DNA of 64,000 bases, from NCBI GenBank assembly GCA_012729145.1, contig JAAYDT010000008.1, positions 1 to 64,000 on the forward strand, in the 5' to 3' direction. This stretch comes from Synergistaceae bacterium. Its GTDB lineage: Bacteria > Synergistota > Synergistia > Synergistales > Thermovirgaceae. Under the pieces are notes generated by a model. It made no database searches, had not been told where the DNA came from, and saw only the letters and a program-made list of their open reading frames with translations. The position numbers and the translations under genes are program-made. Within the stretch, counting starts at the first letter, position 1. The number at the start of each line of letters is the position of its first letter. Shown piece after piece: positions 16,884 through 23,963 of this stretch.

Positions 16884-16922
16884 ACGGGCATCCCGCCTTT
16901 GCAGCGGAGTGCCCGTTCTTTG
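16884..16922 (+). terminator. Terminator-like hairpin after the TrpR-like gene
   Basis: ACGGGCA (16884-16890) and TGCCCGT (16910-16916) pair around a 19-base loop and are followed by TCTTT. The stem is short and the loop long, so termination would be partial. The ribosome-binding site of the next gene begins at its end. Confidence 0.45.
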
Positions 16923-16941
16923 CAAGGGAGTGATCTCAGCC

Positions 16942-17832
16942 GTGGCAAGTCTCTACAGGTTCTTCGGGTTCGCTCTTCTGGCCATTATGACCTTGATAGT
17001 CTGGGCCTACATAGATCACTGCAGGAACAGGAAGAAGGCCACCAGATACGTTACAGAGAAGCTCCAGATGCCTGGGGTGAATTTTGAAATGACGCGGTTC
17101 GTGAACATGGCAAGGATCATCAGGAGCGCTTCCGAGAGCCTTTTGCTCGTTTTCTTCCTTAAAGACAGGCATATCGAGATCCCCGGATTCAGGCCGGAAG
17201 AAGTGGTGGATATCCCTCCTGACGGTGTTCTGCTTGCGGACCGTGAGAGATCAAGGTCCCTTGTGTATGTGGAAAGAGGTAAAAAGATATTCTTTCTGGA
17301 TATGAAGGATTTTGTCCCCGGGACGATATGCTATGTGAAAAGAGGAACGGGGGGCGTCAAGTTCGGGGAAAAGGAGATACCCTCAAGCAACCGGGACTGG
17401 TTTTTGATCGACAGGACTCGAGGCAGGACCCTCTATCCACCTCTCAGAGAACTTGAGCAGCACCCCGGCGACGGATTCTTCCACCTGCAGGGTATCGCCC
17501 CTACTGAAGGTTTTCTGCTGGACGAGGAGGGAGGACTTCTTCTTGTGGACGAGCAGAGAGGTACTTTTGCATTCCGCAAGAGCGGCAGAGATCTGCTCGA
17601 GGTCTTCTCATCCGGTGACATTATCTCTGTGGAAACAAACGACGAAGACCCCGACCTTCTCGATTTTGAAGTGGGGAGAAAGAGAAAGACCGTCTTCACT
17701 TTCGAGTTCAACGATGCCGGGGAAGCAGCCTACTGGAAAGCTTGGTTCGAAGAGACAAAAAAGGGAAAAACCGGGAGCGGGGAGGATGCCCGGTCGGTCT
17801 TCCTGAAACTGCCCCTTCTCAAGGGTATTTGA
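16942..17832 (+). CDS. Orphan membrane-anchored protein
   Basis: I do not recognise a family. The 296-residue product has one N-terminal membrane helix (GFALLAIMTLIVWAYI, about residues 9-24), a basic cytoplasmic-type flank (CRNRKKATR), and then about 260 residues that alternate charged and hydrophobic stretches, suggesting a beta-rich soluble domain. The last third is acidic (TNDEDPDLLDFEVG) and there are no cysteine clusters or obvious catalytic motifs. The charge pattern places the large domain in the cytoplasm. GTG 16942 is preferred because AGGGAG lies 9-10 bases before it; GTGs at 16909 and 16930 are alternatives. It ends 10 bases from the convergent NYN gene. Confidence 0.7.
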   Translation: MASLYRFFGFALLAIMTLIVWAYIDHCRNRKKATRYVTEKLQMPGVNFEMTRFVNMARIIRSASESLLLVFFLKDRHIEIPGFRPEEVVDIPPDGVLLADRERSRSLVYVERGKKIFFLDMKDFVPGTICYVKRGTGGVKFGEKEIPSSNRDWFLIDRTRGRTLYPPLRELEQHPGDGFFHLQGIAPTEGFLLDEEGGLLLVDEQRGTFAFRKSGRDLLEVFSSGDIISVETNDEDPDLLDFEVGRKRKTVFTFEFNDAGEAAYWKAWFEETKKGKTGSGEDARSVFLKLPLLKGI

Positions 17833-17842
17833 GTTCCAGCGA

Positions 17843-18640
17843 TCATTTCCCTGGTTTTTTCCCCTTGCGCTGCTTGTGGCGGATGAATATGGCCCTGTTC
17901 CCCGACTCGCCCCCGACCGCCCGGGATTCCATCTCGAAAAGCCCAGTTGCCTTGACCAGGGAGCTCAGCTTCCTGAAGCCGTAGTTCCTGGAATCAAAAG
18001 AAGGGGACTGGTTGGAAATATGCTGCCCCACGTTCCCGAGGGCGGCCCAGCCGTCCTCGTCTGCAACGGCGTCCACGCTGTTCCGGAGGAGGTTGGCAAG
18101 TTTTGTATCTCCCCTGAGCATTTTCGGGGCCTGTTTCTTCTTCGCTGCCAGGTCTTCACCAGCAGTATGCTCCGATCCGTCCTCCGCTGACTCCTTTTCA
18201 AGGATCTCCGTGTAAATGAACTTGTCGCAGGCGCTTACAAAGGCGTTGGGAGTGTTCTTCTTGCCGAACCCATAAACGGTGATGCCGCCCTCCCTGATGC
18301 GTGTGGCAAGGCGGGTGAAGTCACTGTCGCTGGATACCAGGCAGAAGCCGTTAAAGCGGTTGGAGTAGAGCAGGTCCATGGCGTCAATGATCATGGCGCT
18401 ATCGGTGGCGTTCTTTCCTACTGTGTAGTGGAACTGCTGGATCGGGTGGATAGCATAAGTCAGGAGGACCTCCTTCCAGCCCTTCAGGTAGGGAGAAGTC
18501 CAGTCTCCGTATATTCTTTTTACGCTTGCTATGCCGTACTTGGCAATCTCGGCGAAAAGGTTCTCGATCACCGAGGGGGAAGTATTATCGGCATCGATCA
18601 GTACAGCGAGGTTCTGTTGTCTTTCGGGTTCCGGGACCAT
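17843..18640 (-). CDS. NYN-domain putative ribonuclease with C-terminal OST-HTH (LOTUS) domain
   Basis: Residues 10-150 form a PIN-like NYN nuclease domain: LAVLIDADNTS gives the first acidic pair, KNATDSAMIIDAMDLLY the second and VSSDSDFTRLATRIRE the third, all acidic residues retained. After an acidic and lysine-rich linker, residues 185-255 form an OST-HTH/LOTUS domain (LLRNSVDAVADEDGWAALG ... NYGFRKLSSLVKATG). This is the LabA/YaiI-like architecture thought to cut or bind RNA; LOTUS domains bind RNA, including G-quadruplexes, in some members. The ATG at 18640 has GGGAGG upstream and is preferred over ATG 18661. No partner gene is evident. Confidence 0.88.
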   Translation of the reverse strand: MVPEPERQQNLAVLIDADNTSPSVIENLFAEIAKYGIASVKRIYGDWTSPYLKGWKEVLLTYAIHPIQQFHYTVGKNATDSAMIIDAMDLLYSNRFNGFCLVSSDSDFTRLATRIREGGITVYGFGKKNTPNAFVSACDKFIYTEILEKESAEDGSEHTAGEDLAAKKKQAPKMLRGDTKLANLLRNSVDAVADEDGWAALGNVGQHISNQSPSFDSRNYGFRKLSSLVKATGLFEMESRAVGGESGNRAIFIRHKQRKGKKPGK

Positions 18641-18689
18641 TTTTCTTCCTCCCTGGTTCATTTTGGCGAGCCAACACGATTATAAGGCA

Positions 18690-19433
18690 TTAGCGACCTC
18701 TCATCAGGGAGACTTCGATCTCTCCAAGCACCTTGTCCACAACAACTGCCATAAGAGCAGCCGGAATAGCACCCTGAAGGACCACAGCGGGGTTATGAGA
18801 GATCAGCCCCGATATTATCGGGGCACCCAGCCCGCCGGCACCTATAGTCGCTCCAATGGTGGCCGTCCCGACGGAGATCACCGTGGATGTTCTGATCCCT
18901 CCCATTATTACCGGTATAGCCACTGGTAGTTCAATCCTGAAAAGGGACTGGAAGGGGCGCATACCCATACCCTTGGCGGCATCGAGCACCTCAGGGGGTA
19001 CCGACATCAGTCCTGTTACGGTATTGTGCAGCACAGGCATGAGCCCGTAAAGGAAGAGAGCAAAAAGAGCCGGAGTGAAGCCGAAACCGAGGAGGGGCAC
19101 GGCGAGTGACAGAACCGCAACAGGCGGGAAGGTCTGCCCGATGGAAGCCAGATCATCGATGACGGGGATGAAGTCCCTGCCTCCCTTTCTCGTTACGACA
19201 ATTCCCCCGGCAACTCCCAGCAGGGTGGATAAAAGTGACGCTAACCCCACAAGAAAGAGGTGCTCCCCCGCCAGTCCCGCCAGGCTCGAACGTTCATAGA
19301 GCACCGTTCTCTGGCCGGGGAAAAGGTACCGAAGGGACCGCTCCCAGGCCGGTTCAGCCAGCAGCATGACCAGCAAGGCAACAGCCATGGCTGTTGCAAG
19401 GGCCCACCTTGAGAGGAGCTTGCCGGATCTCAT
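18690..19433 (-). CDS. Osmoprotectant ABC transporter permease (short, YehW-like)
   Basis: The 247-residue protein has an N-terminal membrane helix and five or six further helices of the ProW/OpuCB type. The EAA loop AAKGMGMRPFQSLFRIELP and the closing ATIGAGGLGAPI are characteristic. Its size matches YehW of the OsmU (YehZYXW) importer of glycine betaine and choline-type osmolytes. The gene overlaps the larger permease by 4 bases. No ATPase is encoded in this operon, whereas OsmU normally has YehX between the permeases. Confidence 0.87.
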   Translation of the reverse strand: MRSGKLLSRWALATAMAVALLVMLLAEPAWERSLRYLFPGQRTVLYERSSLAGLAGEHLFLVGLASLLSTLLGVAGGIVVTRKGGRDFIPVIDDLASIGQTFPPVAVLSLAVPLLGFGFTPALFALFLYGLMPVLHNTVTGLMSVPPEVLDAAKGMGMRPFQSLFRIELPVAIPVIMGGIRTSTVISVGTATIGATIGAGGLGAPIISGLISHNPAVVLQGAIPAALMAVVVDKVLGEIEVSLMRGR

Positions 19434-20623
19434 GACGCCCCTCCAGGCCTGAGTGCGGCGGACAGCCTCCGGAGCAGCCCGTCCGCCGAGAGGGCAAGAA
19501 TCACCGTCGGGATGGCACCAAGCAGGATAAGGTCAGGAGCTGCCTCTCCCAGACCCTGGAAGATGAACTGACCCAATCCCCCTGCGCCTATCAGGGCAGC
19601 TACAGCGGTGTTCCCGATGGTCTGGACTCCTGAGATCCGGACTCCCGTTACAACCACGGGTAGGGCGATCGGCAGTTCCACGTTGAGGAAAAGTTGCAGA
19701 GGATCCATTCCCATCCCTCTTCCTGACTCGATCACGCTTGGGTCTATCATGGAGAAGGCCGACAGGGTGTTGCGAATTATAGGGAGAACAGAGTAGACGG
19801 TCAGAGCGATCAGGGCGGGAGCCCATCCTATCCCCCCTATCCCCATGGAGGCCAGCAGGGGGACCTTTCTTGATGCGACAGCAAGGGGTGCTATCAAGAG
19901 TCCGAAAAGTGCGAGACTGGGTATGGTCTGGAGGGTGTTAACAGCGGAAAGGATGAAGGCTCTTGTCCTCCTTTTCCTGAAAGCTGCAATTCCCAGCGGA
20001 AATCCTATGACCGTCCCCAGGGATACTGCCGAAAAAGACAGGGTCAAATGACGGGAGAGTTCCTGCCAGAAACGGGAGCTCCTGTTTAAGAACTCCACCA
20101 TGAAGGAGAGGCTGTCGAGCTGCCCTGAAAGAAATAGCCCCAAAAGGGCTGCATAGAAACTGAAGCAGATGAAAGTGAAAGATCTTTCCTTCAGCGAGGC
20201 GATACGGCATGAGGACATGATCATGTAGGCGCCAAGAAGGGAGATCCAGGCCCCCGAACCCAACGATACCCTGGCAAGGGGAATATCTCCCTCGAGGATC
20301 TTTGATGACGAAGCACCGGCCTGCCAGAGGATCAGAAAGATCAGGGTCCTTGACAGAAAGGCTGCCGCTGCTGACCTCTGGCGGCTCGCACCCACCATCG
20401 CTGATACAAAAGAAGCAAGTACCAGAACCACAATGGCTAGAACGGGGGTGGAACCAAGAGCCCGGTAGACAGGAAGAGTCGCAGGAGGCGATATCCTGGT
20501 CTCCCTGACCACCAGAAAGGGGAGAAAGGACAGCGCAAAGACAATTACCATGGAACCGGCTATCATTACCCTGTCACGGCGGGGTGGGTTCTCCATAACA
20601 GCCTTCCCGGTCTCTTCACGCAT
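19430..20623 (-). CDS. Osmoprotectant ABC transporter permease (long, YehY-like)
   Basis: A 397-residue permease with about five extra N-terminal helices ahead of the conserved transport core, the same layout and length as YehY (385 residues) of OsmU. The core contains the EAA loop SGRGMGMDPLQLFLNVELP and ALIGAGGLGQFIFQGLG. It should form a heterodimer with the shorter permease. The start is uncertain: ATG 20623 has a weak ribosome-binding site, while an in-frame ATG at 20596 follows GGGAAGG. The binding protein gene ends 13 bases upstream. Confidence 0.87.
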   Translation of the reverse strand: MREETGKAVMENPPRRDRVMIAGSMVIVFALSFLPFLVVRETRISPPATLPVYRALGSTPVLAIVVLVLASFVSAMVGASRQRSAAAAFLSRTLIFLILWQAGASSSKILEGDIPLARVSLGSGAWISLLGAYMIMSSCRIASLKERSFTFICFSFYAALLGLFLSGQLDSLSFMVEFLNRSSRFWQELSRHLTLSFSAVSLGTVIGFPLGIAAFRKRRTRAFILSAVNTLQTIPSLALFGLLIAPLAVASRKVPLLASMGIGGIGWAPALIALTVYSVLPIIRNTLSAFSMIDPSVIESGRGMGMDPLQLFLNVELPIALPVVVTGVRISGVQTIGNTAVAALIGAGGLGQFIFQGLGEAAPDLILLGAIPTVILALSADGLLRRLSAALRPGGAS

Positions 20624-20636
20624 ATCCGGGTGGCAT

Positions 20637-21596
20637 CTAGTCTACGAACCCCTGGGAACGGAGGAATTCTCCGGCCACCCTTGCAGGGTCCTGTCCTTCC
20701 ACGGCGATCCGGCCGTTCAAAGTCTGAAGTGTCAGGAGGTCCAGCCTTTCAAAGACCGGGTCCATAATGCCGGCGATCTCTGGATATGCGTCAAGGATCT
20801 CCTTCCTGATTATCGGGGAAGGCTCGTAGACGGGCTGTACCCCGAGGGTATCCTCCAGGACCAGAAGATCAAGGACGGCTATGCCTCCATCAGTACCGTA
20901 AGCCATGGCGGCGTTTACTCCGTCCCGACCGAGAGATGCGGCCTGTTCCGTCTGGGCCGTGTTCCCTCCGGAGAGGATCAGCAGGCTTCCGCTGTCAAGC
21001 TTGAAACCGTAGGCATCCTCGAAAGCCGGTAAAGCGTCGGGCCGTGTGGCGAACTCCTCGGAACAGGCAAGTCGGATCCTTCCGCCACTGTTGACGAAGG
21101 CCGCAAGGTCTTCAAGAGTTGACAGACTTTCCTGTTGGGCAAGGTCCTTTCTTACGGCAATGGCCCAGGTGTTGTTCGCCGGAGCCGGACTTAGCCATAC
21201 GATGCCGTTCTTTTCCAGGTCCAGGGCGGACACCCTCCGGTGGGCGCTTTCCGGGTCCTTCCATACCCCGGCGTCGCTGTCCTCGAAAAAGTAGTAGCCG
21301 TTCCCGGTGTATTCAGGGTATATATCTATCTCTCCGGCAATTATAGCCTGCCTGACCACGCTGGTCGCTCCCAGGCCAGTTCTGTCAATGACCTTGAAAC
21401 CCTTTGATCTAAGCAGTATAACTATCATCTGTCCCAGCAGGCTTCCCTCGGTATCTATCTTTGAACCCACAGTCAGCATGCCCTGGGCGGAAAGACCGGG
21501 GTGAGCCGAAAGGGCAAGAAAGGATACCATCAGGAAAACTGAAAGGACCGAGGCTGCTATCCCTTGTCGTATGCCGGGTTTTTTTAATGTCAACAT
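20637..21596 (-). CDS. Osmoprotectant ABC transporter substrate-binding protein (OpuAC/YehZ-like)
   Basis: The 319-residue protein has a signal peptide (hydrophobic to about residue 36) with no lipobox, so it is a free periplasmic binding protein. The mature part begins LTVGSKIDTEGSLLGQM and contains GEIDIYPEYTGNG, hallmark motifs of the glycine betaine/choline/proline OpuAC family. It is first in the operon, 40 bases from a good promoter, with GGAGGTG at the ribosome-binding site. Aromatic cage residues (Y, W in the EYTGNGYYFF and VW segments) fit quaternary-amine binding, but the exact ligand is not decided. Confidence 0.9.
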   Translation of the reverse strand: MLTLKKPGIRQGIAASVLSVFLMVSFLALSAHPGLSAQGMLTVGSKIDTEGSLLGQMIVILLRSKGFKVIDRTGLGATSVVRQAIIAGEIDIYPEYTGNGYYFFEDSDAGVWKDPESAHRRVSALDLEKNGIVWLSPAPANNTWAIAVRKDLAQQESLSTLEDLAAFVNSGGRIRLACSEEFATRPDALPAFEDAYGFKLDSGSLLILSGGNTAQTEQAASLGRDGVNAAMAYGTDGGIAVLDLLVLEDTLGVQPVYEPSPIIRKEILDAYPEIAGIMDPVFERLDLLTLQTLNGRIAVEGQDPARVAGEFLRSQGFVD

Positions 21597-21637
21597 GACG
21601 TCACCTCCGGTTCGATTTTGTTCATCACTTTACAACA

Positions 21638-21666
21638 ATGATAGTCCGTCGCTCAGATCCTGTCAA
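21638..21666 (-). promoter_or_regulatory. Promoter of the osmoprotectant importer operon
   Basis: On the minus strand, perfect TTGACA (21666-21661), a 17-base spacer and TATCAT (21643-21638) lie about 42 bases before the binding-protein start. The rest of the 264-base gap 21597-21860 holds nothing else I can name; the plus-strand permease has no clear promoter here. Confidence 0.75.
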
Positions 21667-21860
21667 AATTGCTGTGCGGACTGATGAATATTGATAGTTC
21701 CTGGGACCTGGGCGATCTTCGGCAGGGGAGGTTGACGGGATCTTTCGATCTGCAGCCTTGAACCCGGAGCGAGGGACATTGATAATACATTGATAATACG
21801 AGGAAAGCCAGGATCTTCCAATGCCTGCCGGGACCGGATGCAGGAGAAAGGGTCTCCTTT

Positions 21861-23144
21861 ATGTCAGTTCAGGCAACAGCAGCATCTGCAGTATTTGTTC
21901 TTACGATCATCGCAATAGCTACCGGAAGGATGAGGAGGAGCGTCGCAACCCTTTTGGGCGCAAGCCTGCTCATGGCTTTCAATGTCATACCTGCCCACAG
22001 GGCTGTTGCCTACATCGACTTCAACACCATCGGCCTGCTCATGGGGATGATGATAATTGTGGGCGTCATCTCCAGGACAGGCCTGTTCCAGTATATCGCA
22101 GTCATGACGGTCAAGGCCACCGGGGGCAGGACCCATCTCACCTTCATCTCCGTCCTGGCCGTCACGGCCCTTCTTTCTGCTTTTCTTGACAATGTGACCA
22201 CGGTCCTTCTGGTCAGCCCGGTGGTGATCTCACTGGTTGACCTGATGGATGTGAACCCTATCCCCTTCCTTGTAGGAGAGGCCTTTGCCTCCAATATCGG
22301 AGGGACGGCAACTCTTGTTGGAGATCCGCCGAACATAATCATCGGGTCATTCGCGAACTTCTCCTTCATGGATTTCATTTTCTACCTGACACCTGCCGCC
22401 GTACTGGTCCTGGCCGTCGTCACCGCCTGGCTCCTCTTTCACTTTCGCAAGGATCTGGTCGGCGGGGAGAGGGCTGCCGAGAGAATAGCCCAGGTAGATG
22501 AGTCAAGACTGATAAAGGACAGGCATCTCATGGTCCGTGCCTCGGCCGCCATGATCCTTGTGGTTACCGGTTTCGGAATACACCATTTGCTTGAGCTGCC
22601 TGCCTCGGTCATAGCTCTCCTGGGCGCGGCCCTGCTCCTTGCCGCAGTACCCGTAAACGGCGACGAGATCATTCACAGGGATATCGAGTGGCCTACCATA
22701 CTGTTCTTTGCTTCCCTCTTCATAATTGTCGGAGCACTCAACGAGACGGGTGTCATAGCTGCCACATCGGGACTGTTCGGTTCACTCTTCGGCGGAAGGC
22801 CTCTGCTGGCAGCCATAGCCGTTCTGTGGTTCTCGGGGCTTGTCTGTGCCTTCGTCAATAACGTGGCATTCACGGCCACCTTTGTATACGTGGTCCGTGA
22901 CATGGCAACAGCAACCGGAATGGATCCGGGGCCGCTGTTCTGGGCCCTGGCTCTCGGGGCATGTCTGGGGGGGAATGGGACCTTCATGGGATCTGCGGCG
23001 AATGTCATTGTCGCCGATATCGCTGAAAAAAGCGGTAACCGGATCCATTTCAGGACATTCATGAGGACGGGACTGAAAGTAGTAGTAATATCACTGACCA
23101 CCGCAAGCCTTTATGTGGTTGTCAGATGGGGAGGTCTTTTCTGA
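21861..23144 (+). CDS. SLC13/ArsB-type anion permease
   Basis: The 427-residue protein has about eleven membrane helices in two homologous halves. Motifs include ALLSAFLDNVTTVLLVSPV (first half) and ASNIGGTATLVGDPPNIIIG, then CAFVNNVAFTATFV and GNGTFMGSAANVIVAD in the second. These are characteristic of the ion transporter superfamily that holds ArsB, P-protein, NhaD and SLC13 members. It may export arsenite or carry divalent oxyanions or carboxylates; no arsenic genes are adjacent. The gene precedes the CBS-MoaD-AOR cluster on the same strand with a 73-base gap containing a small hairpin, so co-expression is possible. Confidence 0.85.
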   Translation: MSVQATAASAVFVLTIIAIATGRMRRSVATLLGASLLMAFNVIPAHRAVAYIDFNTIGLLMGMMIIVGVISRTGLFQYIAVMTVKATGGRTHLTFISVLAVTALLSAFLDNVTTVLLVSPVVISLVDLMDVNPIPFLVGEAFASNIGGTATLVGDPPNIIIGSFANFSFMDFIFYLTPAAVLVLAVVTAWLLFHFRKDLVGGERAAERIAQVDESRLIKDRHLMVRASAAMILVVTGFGIHHLLELPASVIALLGAALLLAAVPVNGDEIIHRDIEWPTILFFASLFIIVGALNETGVIAATSGLFGSLFGGRPLLAAIAVLWFSGLVCAFVNNVAFTATFVYVVRDMATATGMDPGPLFWALALGACLGGNGTFMGSAANVIVADIAEKSGNRIHFRTFMRTGLKVVVISLTTASLYVVVRWGGLF

Positions 23145-23163
23145 CAGGTGTGGCCTTGCTTTA

Positions 23164-23183
23164 CCTCTTTGTCTGTAAAGAGG
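23164..23183 (+). other. Small hairpin between permease and CBS genes
   Basis: CCTCTTT and AAAGAGG form a 7-bp perfect stem with a 6-base loop just after the permease stop codon. It lacks a T-tail, so it is more likely an RNA-processing or partial attenuation structure than a terminator. Confidence 0.4.
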
Positions 23184-23217
23184 ATACTTGTAGGGACCAA
23201 AGAAAGGAGGTTCCCTG

Positions 23218-23673
23218 ATGCTTGTGGGAGATCTTATGGACAGGGACCTTACGGCCGTATCCCCAGAGACGACCGTAGCAGAGGCCGTGGAGATTATGGC
23301 CGGTCACAGGATATCGGGAGTTCCTGTGGTCGATGAAGAGGGCAAGGTGATGGGCTTCCTGAGTGAGAAGGACGTTGTGAGGGCGGCTCTCCCCGGCTAT
23401 TTTGACCTCTTGCAGGACTCCTCCTTTCTCCCGGATTACGGTCAGTTCAGGAAAAGGCTTCAGAGGGTCAGTCTCGAAAGGGTCGACAAGTACATGAAAA
23501 GCGATGTGATAGTCTTTGAAGAACAGGATACGGACCTGCATGCAGCGATGGCCCTTATCTCCAGAAACCTTAAGAGGGCTCCAGTCGTGAGAGATGGCAT
23601 CTTTTCCGGGGTCATCAGCAGGGCCGATCTCCTTGACTACATTCTTCACTCCAGAGAGGAACCTTCGGACTGA
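23218..23673 (+). CDS. CBS-domain pair protein
   Basis: The 151 residues are two CBS motifs: LMDRDLTAVSPETTVAEAV at 5-23 with ISGVPVVDEEGKVMGFLSE, and YMKSDVIVFEEQDTDL near 92 with LKRAPVVRDGIFSGVISRADLL. Such modules bind adenine nucleotides and regulate partner proteins; no enzymatic domain is fused. AAGGAGG precedes the ATG. The stop and the next start overlap by one base (TGATG), coupling it to the MoaD-like and AOR genes, so it may sense energy charge for that pathway (inference). Confidence 0.9.
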   Translation: MLVGDLMDRDLTAVSPETTVAEAVEIMAGHRISGVPVVDEEGKVMGFLSEKDVVRAALPGYFDLLQDSSFLPDYGQFRKRLQRVSLERVDKYMKSDVIVFEEQDTDLHAAMALISRNLKRAPVVRDGIFSGVISRADLLDYILHSREEPSD

Positions 23674-23942
23674 TGTCACGCAAGGGTTTTACGCTGAAAT
23701 TCTATGGCCCATGGCAGCGGGCGGCCGGTGTGGAAGAGCTCTTCCTGCCCCAGGAGAGTGTCACGACCGTTTGGTGTCTTATCAAGAAGCTGGAAGCCCG
23801 GTTCGGAGAGGAGTTCTCCTCCCACAGGGAGGGGTTGGTCTGTCTTTATGACAGTGTAAAGGGTCCCAGGGCCCTTGATCTGAACGAAGATCTTCTTCCG
23901 GGCTCCACCATCCTCTTCCTGGGGATCGTGGAGAGCGGTTAA
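23673..23942 (+). CDS. MoaD/ThiS-like ubiquitin-fold protein linked to AOR
   Basis: The 89-residue protein has the beta-grasp pattern of MoaD-type sulphur carriers: a first strand FTLKFYGPWQRAAG, a central helix (VTTVWCLIKKLEARFG), and the closing LLPGSTILFLG segment. It ends VESG rather than the Gly-Gly that MoaD and ThiS need for adenylation and thiocarboxylate formation. It is therefore either a divergent carrier or a structural partner. Small MoaD-like proteins beside aldehyde ferredoxin oxidoreductases are common in anaerobes. It lies between the CBS gene (1-base overlap) and the AOR gene (21-base gap). Confidence 0.75.
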   Translation: MSRKGFTLKFYGPWQRAAGVEELFLPQESVTTVWCLIKKLEARFGEEFSSHREGLVCLYDSVKGPRALDLNEDLLPGSTILFLGIVESG

Positions 23943-23963
23943 ACAAGGCAGGGAGGGAAAGGA

